Positions 9,393 to 18,723 of a stretch of DNA of 64,000 nucleotides are shown piece after piece. Both the position numbers and the translations under genes were made by a program. Position 1 is the stretch's first letter. Each line of letters begins with the position of its first letter. The notes beneath the pieces were generated by a model that worked only from the letters and a program-made list of their open reading frames with translations, did not search any database and was not told where the DNA came from. Where the stretch lies: NCBI GenBank assembly GCA_900753305.1, contig CAADYR010000146.1:1-64000 (forward strand), given 5' to 3'. The stretch comes from Lachnospiraceae bacterium (lineage in GTDB: Bacteria; Bacillota; Clostridia; Lachnospirales; Lachnospiraceae).

Positions 9393-10088
9393 ATGGAAAT
9401 GAGAAATGTAGCAATTATAACAGCAAGAGGTGGCAGCAAAAGGATTCCTCATAAGAATATAAGGCCATTCCTGGGCAAACCTATTTTGGAGTACAGTATT
9501 GAAGCGGCACTTGCAACAGAGTATTTTACAGAAGTCATGGTGTCTACGGATGATGAAGAAATTGCAGAAGTTGCCAGACATGCAGGTGCCAAAGTGCCTT
9601 TTATGAGAAGCGAGAACAATGCAAATGATTTTGCAACAACTGCGGATGTGGTACTTGAAGTCATAAATTCTTATGAACGGATAGGACAGAATTTTGAACA
9701 GGCCTGCTGTATCTATCCTACAGCACCTTTTGTTACTGCCAATGCGTTAAAGACGGCTATGATGCTGTTAGAGCAGGAACAGGCAGATTGCGTCATACCG
9801 GTAGTGAAATTCTCATTTCCTCCACAGAGGTGTGTTGTCATCAAAGGTGGCAGACTTACTCCTAAATGGCCGGAGAGTATGAATGTACGTTCTCAGGATC
9901 TGGAGCCGTATTATCATGACTGTGGGCAGTTCTATTGTCTGAATGTAGACAGTTTCAAAGAACAGAAGGCTATTTGGATGCGGAATGTAGTACCTTTTAT
10001 TCAGGATGAAAGTACAGTGCAGGATATTGATACTCTGGAAGACTGGAAGATAGCAGAGATGAAGTATCGTATCATGCATAATATTTAA
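9393..10088 (+). CDS. pseF: Pseudaminic acid cytidylyltransferase
   Basis: About 232 residues of the CMP-nonulosonate synthetase family. The nucleotide-binding signature ARGGSKRIPHKNIRPF follows the first strand, and YPTAPF, PPQRCVVI and YHDCGQFY match the PseF branch rather than NeuA. It charges pseudaminic acid with CTP to give the CMP sugar used by transferases. ATG at 9393 or 9399 fits the start of homologues; an ATG at 9369 would add eight poorly conserved residues. It lies 48 bases after a terminator hairpin and before the palindromic element at 10107-10246. Confidence 0.9.
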   Translation: MEMRNVAIITARGGSKRIPHKNIRPFLGKPILEYSIEAALATEYFTEVMVSTDDEEIAEVARHAGAKVPFMRSENNANDFATTADVVLEVINSYERIGQNFEQACCIYPTAPFVTANALKTAMMLLEQEQADCVIPVVKFSFPPQRCVVIKGGRLTPKWPESMNVRSQDLEPYYHDCGQFYCLNVDSFKEQKAIWMRNVVPFIQDESTVQDIDTLEDWKIAEMKYRIMHNI

Positions 10089-10106
10089 GTGATTGTTAAA
10101 AAATGT

Positions 10107-10246
10107 TAACTATTCAGGACCCCATGCGCAAAACCGCATCTTCGATGCTCTATTTTGCTTATGTGGTTACTTAGCCATATAAATTGAGTCAAATACGCTT
10201 GTAAACAAGCATATTCTGTCTCAATTTGCATGGCTCTGAATAGTTA
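10107..10246. repeat. 140-bp palindromic MITE-like element, three-way-junction fold
   Basis: The ends form a perfect 11-bp inverted repeat, TAACTATTCAG (10107-10117) and CTGAATAGTTA (10236-10246). Inside are two further hairpins: arm 1 with 10123-10133 pairing 10153-10163 (one mismatch, one wobble) over a GCATC-TTC-GATGC tip (10136-10148), and arm 2 with 10174-10188 pairing 10220-10234 (13 of 15) over a GCTTG-TAAA-CAAGC tip (10197-10210). AAAAATGT occurs just outside on the left (10099-10106) and one base outside on the right (10248-10255), a possible target duplication. No open reading frame is inside. It could be a non-autonomous element, or a structured RNA or processing site between pseF and pseI. 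Confidence 0.7.
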
Positions 10247-10278
10247 CAAAAATGTAAATAAGGGATAGGTGGCATATT

Positions 10279-11325
10279 ATGGAGCAGATTGAAATTAACG
10301 GAAGAAAAGTAGGAGATGGCAATCCGGCGTATATCATAGCAGAAATGTCTGCAAATCATGCAGGCAGTCTGCAGCGTGCGAAAGAAATGATCCATGTTGC
10401 AAAGGAAGTGGGCGCAGACTGTGTAAAAATTCAGACATATACACCGGATACTATGACAATTGATTGTCACAACCAGTACTTTGACATTTCAGAAGGAACC
10501 TGGAAAGGTATGAATCTTTATGAACTGTATCAACAGGCGTATACACCATGGGAGTGGCATGAAGAATTGCGTGATGAAGCTGCAAAAGCGGGAATTGATT
10601 TCCTTTCTACTCCTTTTGATAAGACAAGTGTAGATTTTCTGGAAAAAATCGGTATGTCTTTTTATAAGATTGCATCATTTGAACTGGTGGATATTCCATT
10701 ATTGGAATATATAGCATCGAAGGGAAAGCCCATCATTATGTCTACAGGGATGGGAAATCTTGAGGAGATTACGGAAGCAGTAGAAGCTATTTATGCACAG
10801 GGTAATCATGAGTTGGTGTTAATGAAGTGTTCAAGTGCTTACCCTGCCAAGGTAGAAGAGATGAACCTTAGTACAATTGTAGATTTAAAGCAACGATTTC
10901 ATCTGCCGGTAGGACTTTCTGATCATTCCATGGGATATTTCAGTGCAGCAACTGCAGTAGCTATGGGAGCTAACGTGATTGAGAAGCATTTCTGCATCAG
11001 CAGAGCGATTAAGAATCCCGATTCTACATTCTCTATGGAACCAGAGGAATTCCGGGAGATGGTATTACAGGTACGGGAAGTAGAAAAAGCAAGGGGTACA
11101 GTCAGATACGGAGTATCTAAGCAGGAAGAGTCAAATGCATGCTTTAGAAGATCTCTTTTCGTGGTTCAGGATGTAGCGGCAGGAGAAAGTTTTACAGAAA
11201 AAAATGTAAGGAGTATCCGTCCGGCTTATGGATTAAAACCTAAGTATTACAAGGAGATTCTTGGAAGAAAAGCGAATAAGGCAATCAAGGCAGGCACACC
11301 ACTGGCATGGGAGGATATTGAATAG
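10279..11325 (+). CDS. pseI: Pseudaminic acid synthase
   Basis: 348 residues of the NeuB family: a TIM-barrel over about 1-280 with AEMSANHAGS, TPWEWHEEL, STPFDKTSVDFL and EKHF motifs, then an SAF/antifreeze-like C-terminal domain (about 285-348). It condenses 2,4-diacetamido-2,4,6-trideoxy-L-altrose with phosphoenolpyruvate. NLYELYQQAYTPWEWH and the PDSTFSMEPEEF segment favour PseI over NeuB or LegI. The ATG follows an AGGTGG ribosome site. pseH starts immediately after its stop codon. The palindromic element upstream separates it from pseF. Confidence 0.93.
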   Translation: MEQIEINGRKVGDGNPAYIIAEMSANHAGSLQRAKEMIHVAKEVGADCVKIQTYTPDTMTIDCHNQYFDISEGTWKGMNLYELYQQAYTPWEWHEELRDEAAKAGIDFLSTPFDKTSVDFLEKIGMSFYKIASFELVDIPLLEYIASKGKPIIMSTGMGNLEEITEAVEAIYAQGNHELVLMKCSSAYPAKVEEMNLSTIVDLKQRFHLPVGLSDHSMGYFSAATAVAMGANVIEKHFCISRAIKNPDSTFSMEPEEFREMVLQVREVEKARGTVRYGVSKQEESNACFRRSLFVVQDVAAGESFTEKNVRSIRPAYGLKPKYYKEILGRKANKAIKAGTPLAWEDIE

Positions 11326-11796
11326 ATGAATTTGAGCTTACGTGAAGTGAATGCCAAAGATATAGACTTACTCTATCAGTGGGCAAATGACAAGACAGTC
11401 AGACAGAATGCTTTTCATACAGAGCAGATACCATATGCAGATCATAGAATGTGGTTTACAAGAAATCTGGCAGATCGTGACGTATTGATGTATATTTTGT
11501 GTCAAGTATCAGAAATGGGACAGGAAGAGCCACTTGGACAGATCAGATTGTCAATAGAAGGAAATCAGGCATTGATCAGCTATACAATAGAAGAAAGCAG
11601 AAGAGGACAGGGACTTGGAACCCGCATGGTTCTTATGGCAGAGGAAAAACTGAGAGATAACAGAGTCGATATTATCTATTGCCTTGCACAGGTAAAATAT
11701 GAAAATGCTGCATCAGCAAGAGTATTTGAAAAGTGTGGATATGACAGGAAGGAACTGGAAAACTATATTGAATTTACGAAAAGAATCAGGAGCTGA
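11326..11796 (+). CDS. pseH: UDP-4-amino-sugar N-acetyltransferase, GNAT family
   Basis: 156 residues with a GNAT fold. The acetyl-CoA pyrophosphate loop RRGQGLG is at 92-98, followed by NAASARVFEKCGY typical of motif B. Its length and position between pseI and pseG match PseH, which N-acetylates the 4-amino group made by PseC with acetyl-CoA. The start codon directly abuts the pseI stop (TAGATG), which indicates translational coupling. The pseG ribosome site overlaps its 3' end. Sequence alone cannot rule out a different acyl donor. Confidence 0.85.
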   Translation: MNLSLREVNAKDIDLLYQWANDKTVRQNAFHTEQIPYADHRMWFTRNLADRDVLMYILCQVSEMGQEEPLGQIRLSIEGNQALISYTIEESRRGQGLGTRMVLMAEEKLRDNRVDIIYCLAQVKYENAASARVFEKCGYDRKELENYIEFTKRIRS

Positions 11797-11797
11797 T

Positions 11798-12847
11798 ATG
11801 TATATTATTCGGGCAGATGGAAATACCGCAATAGGAATGGGGCATGTTATGCGTTGTCTATCCATTGCGGATGCTATGGTAGAAGCAGGGATAAGACCTG
11901 TTTTTATGACTGCGGACAGGGAATGTGTTTCCCTGATAGAGAACAGGGGCTTTGAGGTATATGTATTAGGGACTGATTATCGTGATATGGAATCAGAACT
12001 GCCAATTATTGAACAGTATATCCATGCCGGAAATAGGCAGGCTGGTGGACAACCGGTGATACTGGTAGACAGTTATCAGGTAACAGACGCCTATTATATT
12101 GGCTTACGTCAAATGGCAAAGGTGGCATGCCTTGAGGATATGGGACGATCCTATCCTGTAGATTTGCTGATCAATTACAATATATATGGGCCAAGTTTGG
12201 ACTATGACAATAAAATAACATATGCTACATTATTGGGGGCGGAGTATCAGCCGCTTCGGAAGGAATTTCAACAAGACATTGATTATATCGTGAAAGATAA
12301 AATAACAGACGTAATGATAACGACGGGAGGCAGCGACCCCTTCTTTGCAGCAAAGGCATTTACAGATGCATTTTTAGAGGAGAAGAAACTACAACAGGAG
12401 AAAATCAGGTATCATATTATCAGTGGACCATTCAATACTCATGCAGAGGAACTACATCAGTTATACGATATGAATCCCTATGTAGAGATACATGAACATG
12501 TGACCTGTATGAAAGAGATTATGAAGGAATGTGATGTGGTCCTGTCAGCAACGGGAAGTACGATATATGAAGTCAGTGCGCTGGGAATCCCGCTGATCGC
12601 GTTTTATTTTGCAGAAAACCAGCGGCAGGGTGCAGAAATGCTATCTGAAATAACACATGTTATTAACTGCGGCAATTTTGCGCAGGATTCTAAACAGGTG
12701 GTTGAAAAGGCAAGAGAAGCATTGCTGCATTGTTTAAGGCAGAAAAAATACAGGGAAACTTTACACCGGGAAGAGAAATCGCTGGTGGATGGACAGGGGG
12801 CAGCACGTATTGCCAAGGCCCTGATTCAGCTTGGAAGCAGAGTGTGA
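11798..12847 (+). CDS. pseG: UDP-2,4-diacetamido-2,4,6-trideoxy-beta-L-altropyranose hydrolase
   Basis: 349 residues with a GT-B-like fold. The N-terminal IRADGNTAIGMGHVMRC (4-20) is the PseG hallmark, with His16 at the position of the expected catalytic histidine. GGSDP and ATGSTIYEVSALG shape the UDP site. PseG removes UDP so that PseI can use the free sugar. ATG 11798 follows AGGAG (11788-11792) and sits 1 base after the pseH stop; an upstream in-frame ATG at 11699 inside pseH is not used. With it all six enzymes from UDP-GlcNAc to CMP-Pse are present. Confidence 0.92.
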   Translation: MYIIRADGNTAIGMGHVMRCLSIADAMVEAGIRPVFMTADRECVSLIENRGFEVYVLGTDYRDMESELPIIEQYIHAGNRQAGGQPVILVDSYQVTDAYYIGLRQMAKVACLEDMGRSYPVDLLINYNIYGPSLDYDNKITYATLLGAEYQPLRKEFQQDIDYIVKDKITDVMITTGGSDPFFAAKAFTDAFLEEKKLQQEKIRYHIISGPFNTHAEELHQLYDMNPYVEIHEHVTCMKEIMKECDVVLSATGSTIYEVSALGIPLIAFYFAENQRQGAEMLSEITHVINCGNFAQDSKQVVEKAREALLHCLRQKKYRETLHREEKSLVDGQGAARIAKALIQLGSRV

Positions 12848-12863
12848 AAGGTGTGGCATTTAT

Positions 12864-13928
12864 ATGAAAAAAAACAGACAGATGAATTATGAATTATTGC
12901 GTATCATTGCCATGCTGATGATCGTGTGTTTGCATTACCTGAGCAAGGGCGGGGCGTTAGGAGATCCTAAAGGAGAACTGTCAGCAACAGGATATGCTGC
13001 ATGGCTGATGGAGGCTTTTTGTCTCGTAGCTGTGAATGTATATGTATTGATCAGTGGGTATTTTGGTGTGGATTCCACAACTTTTACCATACGTAAACCA
13101 CTGAAAATATGGGGACAGGTATGGTTCTATTCTGTTGTGATCGGATTGGTCGCTCTTTTCTCTGGAATTGCTTCATTTGATCTGTATCGTTTTTTTACTT
13201 ATGTGTTTCCTGTTGTAACGGAACACTACTGGTTTGCAACAGCGTATCTGCTGCTATGTCTTATGATGCCCTTTCTGAATGCAGGAGTTGACAGATTGGA
13301 CAAGCGTTCCTTTCAAGGGATCTTAATAGGGCTGTTATTGGTGTTCAGTATTGCCAAGACGGTATTACCAATGCAGTTGCCCTGGGATCATAAAGGATAT
13401 GATGCTTTCTGGTTTATTTTCCTGTATTTAACGGGAGCATATTTGAAACGATATAAAATAACGGGCGGATGGAAATGGCTTTTTGTGTATATTGCCGGGG
13501 TATTTGCAGTGTTCATGAGCTTCCTTACCTTACAGGCTGTGTACTTGAAGCTGGGTAAAATGGGGGATTTTATATCTTACAGTTATTCTTATAATTATTT
13601 CTTTACCTATGTAGCTTCCATTGGATTGTTTTTATCATTTGCTCATGTTGGAAATAACTGGAAAGAGAATACATGCAAAATGATTTCCACGCTGGCGGGT
13701 GCAACATTTGGGGTATACCTGATACATGAACATATAGAACTTCGTTATGTGTGGGAGAACTGGTTTGGGTGTGCACAGTTTGCACAGAAACCGATCGGAA
13801 TCTTTCTGCTGCATATGGCAGGTACAGTGCTGACGGTGTATCTGGTCTGCACCGCAATTGAACTTTTAAGGCAGAAGTGTTTTTTGCTGGTTACTGAAAG
13901 GCATGGTTATGAACGTGAAACAAAGTAA
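12864..13928 (+). CDS. Acyltransferase 3 family membrane protein
   Basis: About 354 residues, ten predicted membrane segments. MNYELLRIIAMLMIVCLHY near the N-terminus, with its His, is the acyltransferase-3 signature (OafA, WecH, OatA membrane part). Such proteins move acetyl or related groups onto sugars at or across the membrane. There is no extracytoplasmic SGNH domain, which fits the WecH/YiaH-like shorter form. ATG 12864 follows GAAAGGTG and lies 16 bases after pseG, so it is probably translated with the pseudaminic acid operon and may O-acylate that sugar or the repeat unit; that is inference. Confidence 0.85.
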   Translation: MKKNRQMNYELLRIIAMLMIVCLHYLSKGGALGDPKGELSATGYAAWLMEAFCLVAVNVYVLISGYFGVDSTTFTIRKPLKIWGQVWFYSVVIGLVALFSGIASFDLYRFFTYVFPVVTEHYWFATAYLLLCLMMPFLNAGVDRLDKRSFQGILIGLLLVFSIAKTVLPMQLPWDHKGYDAFWFIFLYLTGAYLKRYKITGGWKWLFVYIAGVFAVFMSFLTLQAVYLKLGKMGDFISYSYSYNYFFTYVASIGLFLSFAHVGNNWKENTCKMISTLAGATFGVYLIHEHIELRYVWENWFGCAQFAQKPIGIFLLHMAGTVLTVYLVCTAIELLRQKCFLLVTERHGYERETK

Positions 13929-15633
13929 GATATATAGCTGTATAAAGAAATGGCTGCCCGTCCTTATCCTGTTACTGTATCCTTTGAGAAATATAAGAAC
14001 AGGTATTGATCTGATGGATGCGGGGTATTCGCTGGGCAATTTCCGTTTCTTTGGAACAATGAATCAGATGTGGAAGCTTGCGACCTATCTGGCCAACATA
14101 ACAGGAGTTGCACTTTCCAGATTACCTTTTGGCGATACCTGGATCGGAATGAATGTGTACACATCACTTCTGGTCGGAATAACGGCGGCATGCACATACT
14201 GCATCCTGAGAAAATGCATGGGACATCCCTTTCTGCTCTGGCTTGGAGAGATGCTGGCATTGTCATTATGCTGGGCGCCTACGACGATCCTATATCATTA
14301 TCTGGGATATATTGCTTTGACAGCGGCGACTTTATTACTGAATCGGGCATTGACCATGCATAGCAATATGTGCTACGTAGTTGCAGGCATAGTGCTGGGA
14401 CTGGCTGTCGGAGTGCGAATGCCCAATATTACGTATGCAGCGCTGATACTTCCTGTGTGGTATTATGAATGGCTGACTCATGATAAAGAGTGGTTGAGTA
14501 ATACTTTACGGTGTATTGCTGGTTTTGTGGCTGGATTTTTGATCCCTGCAGGTGTTATTGTTGTAAAATATGGCATACAGGCATATCCGGATATGATCGT
14601 CTCTTTGTTTGGTATGACGGATACGGCTACAGATTATAAGCCAGTGTCCATGATCATGGCTATGTTTGGCGATTATATCAGCTATAGCGTATGGCTGATA
14701 CTGTTTGGGGTATATCTTTTGGCGGGATTTCTTTTATTCCGGATTGTCAGGGATCGATTCGTATGGGCGAAACGTGCTGTATATCTGCTTGGAATGCTGG
14801 TACTGCTTCGCTTCTGTTATGGCAGAGGCATGTTTGGGCTGGATTACACGACTTATTTTGCCATGTATAAATGGGTTACCATATATTTGCTGATCACGAT
14901 AATTTTGTGTGCGTATCTGATCATAAAGCGCGAAGTTGTTAAAGAACATAAATTATGGGCGGCATTTATGCTGGTACTTATTTTCATAACGCCGCTTGGC
15001 AGTAATAATGGATTATATCCTCTGATCAATAATCTGTTTCTGATCGCTCCGGTATCTTTTGTTTTACTCTATATGGTGCTGACAAAACTGAATGGAGCCA
15101 ATGGATTTGTATGGAAGAGTATGACGACTTTTGCAGTGGGATGTATGCTGTTGCAGAGTGTGCTTTTTGGTGTTTTTTTTCATTTTCATGATGTATTTTC
15201 AGAGGGCGGAAAGTATGTTGAAGCAGAAATCCCCGGAAGTATTTCCACCAGAGGAATGTATACTACCGTGGATAAAAAAGAGAAACTTGAAGCGCTCGGT
15301 GGATATCTGACAGAAAATCAGCTTACTGATAAAAAGGTATTATTATATGGAGAAATCCCGGCAATTTCCTATATTTTTGACATGGAGCCGGCAGTATTTA
15401 CGACCTGGGCTGATCTGCCTTCTAATTCGTTAGACAGATTGCAGGCTGATCTGGATGCGATCGTACAGGATTATCCGGTAGTTATTGTAACTGATGCAGT
15501 AGGAAATGAACTGAAAAATGCAGAATACGGTGAAGATGATAAACTGAAAGCAATCTCAGCTTTCCTGCAAAGTGGCAATTACCAATGTACCTATGATCAA
15601 AAAGGATTTTGTGTATACACATCAGACAGATAA
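13909..15633 (+). CDS. Polytopic membrane protein, GT-C-like
   Basis: About 574 residues with some eleven or more hydrophobic segments and an extracytoplasmic C-terminal domain of about 130 residues (from the IPGSISTRGMYTT region). An acidic residue lies in the first outer loop (LMDAGYSLGNF), as in GT-C enzymes that use polyprenyl-phosphate sugars. No named family is recognised with confidence. ATG 13909 has AAAGG at 13897-13901 and overlaps the previous gene by 20 bases; ATG 13903 is the alternative. It is the last gene before the wecE promoter. It could transfer or polymerise sugars at the outer face. Confidence 0.5.
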   Translation: MNVKQSKIYSCIKKWLPVLILLLYPLRNIRTGIDLMDAGYSLGNFRFFGTMNQMWKLATYLANITGVALSRLPFGDTWIGMNVYTSLLVGITAACTYCILRKCMGHPFLLWLGEMLALSLCWAPTTILYHYLGYIALTAATLLLNRALTMHSNMCYVVAGIVLGLAVGVRMPNITYAALILPVWYYEWLTHDKEWLSNTLRCIAGFVAGFLIPAGVIVVKYGIQAYPDMIVSLFGMTDTATDYKPVSMIMAMFGDYISYSVWLILFGVYLLAGFLLFRIVRDRFVWAKRAVYLLGMLVLLRFCYGRGMFGLDYTTYFAMYKWVTIYLLITIILCAYLIIKREVVKEHKLWAAFMLVLIFITPLGSNNGLYPLINNLFLIAPVSFVLLYMVLTKLNGANGFVWKSMTTFAVGCMLLQSVLFGVFFHFHDVFSEGGKYVEAEIPGSISTRGMYTTVDKKEKLEALGGYLTENQLTDKKVLLYGEIPAISYIFDMEPAVFTTWADLPSNSLDRLQADLDAIVQDYPVVIVTDAVGNELKNAEYGEDDKLKAISAFLQSGNYQCTYDQKGFCVYTSDR

Positions 15634-15670
15634 GGGTATATGGGTAAAATGATATAGATTAGAGTGAAAC

Positions 15671-15699
15671 TTGCAAAATGCGTAAAAAGTGTGTAAGAT
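15671..15699 (+). promoter_or_regulatory. Sigma-A promoter upstream of wecE
   Basis: TTGCAA (15671-15676) and TAAGAT (15694-15699) with a 17-base spacer, in the 128-base gap before wecE. It starts the wecE / membrane protein / GNAT-ArnC cassette. Confidence 0.6.
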
Positions 15700-15761
15700 T
15701 AGGTCAATAGAAAATGTGTTTTGGCGGGTAGAGTAATGATAGCGCAGAAATGGAGACAACT

Positions 15762-16892
15762 ATGATTAATTTTAATGTACCTCCTTATACTGGGAAGGAA
15801 ATAGAATATATAAAACAGGCTGTAGAGAACCAGAAAATCTGTGGTGATGGCCCCTTTACAAAGAAATGCAATGAATGGATCGAGAAAAAAACAGGGACTA
15901 CGAAGTGTCTGTTGACACCTTCCTGTACACAGGCGACGGAACTGGCAGCTCTTCTGGCTGATATTAAGGAAGGCGATGAGATCATCATGCCGGCATATAC
16001 TTTTGTATCAACAGCAGACGCATTTGTGTTGCGTGGTGCAAAACCGGTGTTTGTAGATATCAGACCTGATACGATGAACATTGATGAGACGAAGATCGAG
16101 GCGGCGATTACAGATCGTACAAGAGCAATCGTTCCGGTGCATTATGCAGGAGTTGCCTGTGAGATGGATACGATCATGGATATTGCCAACAGACATCATT
16201 TGTTTGTCATTGAAGATGCTGCACAGGGCATCATGGCTTCCTATAAAGGAAAAGCATTAGGTGCGATCGGTGATTTCGGCTGCTATTCATTCCATGAGAC
16301 GAAGAATCTGAGTATGGGAGAAGGCGGGGCTATTCTGATCAAGGATGCCAAATATATTGAAGATGCTGAGATCATACGTGAGAAAGGTACGAACCGTTCC
16401 AAGTACTTCAGAGGACAGATCGATAAGTATACATGGGTAAATTATGGTTCTTCCTATCTTCCCAGTGATATGAATGCGGCTTATCTCTGGGCGCAGTTGG
16501 AACTGGCACAGAAAATCACGGATGTGAGACTGGCGCGCTGGAATCAGTACAACGAATTGTTGCAGCCATTGAAACAGAGAGGAATCCTTGAGCTTCCTAC
16601 GGTTCCTGAAGGCTGTATACACAATGCGCATATGTATTATATCAAGACAAAAAATATTGAAGAGAGAACCCGTCTGATAGATTTCCTTAAAGAAAATGGA
16701 ATTTTGGCGGTGTTCCATTATATTCCTCTGCATACTGCACCGGCTGGAATCAGGTTCGGCGAATTCAGAGGTGAAGATGTTTATACGACCAAGGAAAGTG
16801 AACGATTGCTTCGATTACCAATGTTCTATACATTGACAGAGGCAGAAGTTGAATATATCGTAGGTAAGGTGAAGGAGTTCTATCGCGTATAA
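15762..16892 (+). CDS. wecE: dTDP-4-amino-4,6-dideoxygalactose transaminase
   Basis: 376 residues, the same length as E. coli WecE/RffA, and close to it over long stretches: LTPSCT, DEIIMPAYTFVSTADAFVLRGAK, DIRPDTMNIDETKIEAAITD and VPVHYAGVACEMDTIM. The PLP lysine is K181 in SFHETKN. It converts dTDP-4-keto-6-deoxyglucose to dTDP-Fuc4N. ATG 15762 follows GGAGA (15752-15756); an ATG at 15750 is rejected because the ribosome site would lie inside the gene. No rmlA/rmlB is in the window, so the dTDP precursor must come from elsewhere. Its stop overlaps the next start (TAATG). Confidence 0.92.
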   Translation: MINFNVPPYTGKEIEYIKQAVENQKICGDGPFTKKCNEWIEKKTGTTKCLLTPSCTQATELAALLADIKEGDEIIMPAYTFVSTADAFVLRGAKPVFVDIRPDTMNIDETKIEAAITDRTRAIVPVHYAGVACEMDTIMDIANRHHLFVIEDAAQGIMASYKGKALGAIGDFGCYSFHETKNLSMGEGGAILIKDAKYIEDAEIIREKGTNRSKYFRGQIDKYTWVNYGSSYLPSDMNAAYLWAQLELAQKITDVRLARWNQYNELLQPLKQRGILELPTVPEGCIHNAHMYYIKTKNIEERTRLIDFLKENGILAVFHYIPLHTAPAGIRFGEFRGEDVYTTKESERLLRLPMFYTLTEAEVEYIVGKVKEFYRV

Positions 16893-18685
16893 TGGAGAAC
16901 CAGAGAAGGGTTTTATGGGGCAGGCTTTGGAAGGTTCTTGTTTTTGTGGGAGTACTGATAGCCGGCCTGGCGATTCGATTTGATTTTTATTATGATTTAA
17001 ATGATGACACTGCGATCAGGGATATACTCTCGGGCAGATATACGGGAGAACCCAGTGGTTACTGTATTCAGATGCTGTATCCACTGGGCTGGTTGATCGC
17101 GGTCGCTTACAGAGCCATTCGCAAGATTTCTTGGTATGGCTTGTTTTTGTGCCTGTGCCAGTTTGGCGTGCTTGCGCTGATTGCCTGGAGACTGACGGCA
17201 CTTGCCAAAAAGACATGGATGCAGATACTCCTTCTGATATTAGAAGGAGTATTAGTGCTGGGATTAATGGGAAGAGAGCTGGTCATTGTGCAATACAGTA
17301 TTACCAGCGGTATGTGCATGATGGGGGCAGTATTCTGGTATCTGACGACTCCTGTAAACCAGAAGCCTGCACCGTATCTGCGTAGAAATCTGGTGGCTGT
17401 ATTTCTGGTACTGCTGTCATTTATGCTCAGGACAGAAGTATGTATGATGCTTATGCCTTTTTTGCTGTTGGCGGGACTTAGCCAGTGGGCAAAGGAGAAG
17501 AAGCCCTTTGAAGGCACAAATGTCAGAAAATATATGTTAGTCATTGGAAGCGCTTTGCTCGGGATACTGGTATTGTATTCCCTGGACAGTTTTGCATATC
17601 GTTCCACAGAATGGACGAGTTTTAGAAGTTTTTTTGATGCAAGGACAAACCTCTATGACTTTTACGGAATTCCGGATTATGACCGGAATCTGGAATTTTA
17701 CCAGTCTATCGGGCTGTCACGGGAATCATATACTCTCTTGCAGAACTACAATTTTGCATTGGACGATTCTATTGATGAAAGTTTGTTGATGAGGATCGCT
17801 GCATATCAGAAAGAGCAGGCAGGGGAACAAAATGGGTTGTATAAAATAGGCAGATTTGTCTGCAGGAATAGCCCCAAAGAAGCATTGTGGCTATATAAGC
17901 AGCATCTGCTGACTTTTCAGTCAGGGGTGAAGATGTGCATTCTGCTGGCTGCTTATCTGCTGTATTTCCTGCTGGCTTCCGGGCGAAGAAAAAGTGGCTG
18001 TGGCTGGAGAATGATCCTGCTGGTTGCAATACGAAGCATGCTGTGGATGTATCTGTATATGGTAGACAGGGCACTCAACAGAGTGACGACTCCACTGCTG
18101 ATCACAGAGTTTGCGCTTTTATCGGCCTGGATCATACAGGAAGTGCTCGAAATGGAAGGCACAGAGAGTATAAACAGTATTCAGGTCATGAAGAAAGCAG
18201 GTATAGTGTCGCTGCTGCTTCTGTGTGGACTTACAGGTACTGTGATTAATATGGACAGCACAGGGCAAGAATACGAAATGAGAGAGGAAGCCAATGCACG
18301 TTGGAATGCACTGACTTCTTATTGCAGGGAAGATGAGGCACATTATTATTCGATCGATGTATACTCATCCACTTCTTATCATGGAGTGCCCTATTCAGAT
18401 AAACTGTTTGAAGAGTCAGATAATCTGTATCGCAATTATGATATTTGCGGAGGCTGGGCAGCCAAGAGTCCTCTGACACGTACAAAGCAGTTAAAATCAG
18501 GAATAAAAGGACTGGAAGAAGCTCTGCTGACCGGAGAGGCATTATTTGTTGCAAAACCGGATTCTGATCTGACCTGGCTTAGTGAGTACTACAACAGCAG
18601 GGGGAAGACGACAGAACTCAAAGCAATAGATGAAATAGAGATGGCAGATGGAACGATTGCTTTTATCGTATATCGTCTGCAATAA
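16892..18685 (+). CDS. Polytopic membrane protein, probable GT-C glycosyltransferase
   Basis: 597 residues: an N-terminal membrane segment, then a first outer loop with YYDLNDDTAIRDILSGRYTG, an acidic pair like the catalytic Asp/Glu of GT-C enzymes, about ten more membrane segments and an extracytoplasmic C-terminal domain (from about residue 450). GT-C enzymes take sugars from polyprenyl phosphate carriers outside the membrane. Its place between wecE and the ArnC-like fusion suggests that it receives Fuc4NAc-type sugar from undecaprenyl phosphate. The ATG overlaps the wecE stop by one base. Family recognition is by pattern only. Confidence 0.55.
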   Translation: MENQRRVLWGRLWKVLVFVGVLIAGLAIRFDFYYDLNDDTAIRDILSGRYTGEPSGYCIQMLYPLGWLIAVAYRAIRKISWYGLFLCLCQFGVLALIAWRLTALAKKTWMQILLLILEGVLVLGLMGRELVIVQYSITSGMCMMGAVFWYLTTPVNQKPAPYLRRNLVAVFLVLLSFMLRTEVCMMLMPFLLLAGLSQWAKEKKPFEGTNVRKYMLVIGSALLGILVLYSLDSFAYRSTEWTSFRSFFDARTNLYDFYGIPDYDRNLEFYQSIGLSRESYTLLQNYNFALDDSIDESLLMRIAAYQKEQAGEQNGLYKIGRFVCRNSPKEALWLYKQHLLTFQSGVKMCILLAAYLLYFLLASGRRKSGCGWRMILLVAIRSMLWMYLYMVDRALNRVTTPLLITEFALLSAWIIQEVLEMEGTESINSIQVMKKAGIVSLLLLCGLTGTVINMDSTGQEYEMREEANARWNALTSYCREDEAHYYSIDVYSSTSYHGVPYSDKLFEESDNLYRNYDICGGWAAKSPLTRTKQLKSGIKGLEEALLTGEALFVAKPDSDLTWLSEYYNSRGKTTELKAIDEIEMADGTIAFIVYRLQ

Positions 18686-18723
18686 AGGACAGAAATAAAT
18701 CATAAGATAATTTGGAGGACAAT

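Noticed and set aside
10279..11325. Sialic acid synthase (neuB) for the gene called pseI
   Set aside because: Its partners are PseB, C, F, G and H, and its own motifs follow the PseI branch; no neuC- or neuA-like gene is present.
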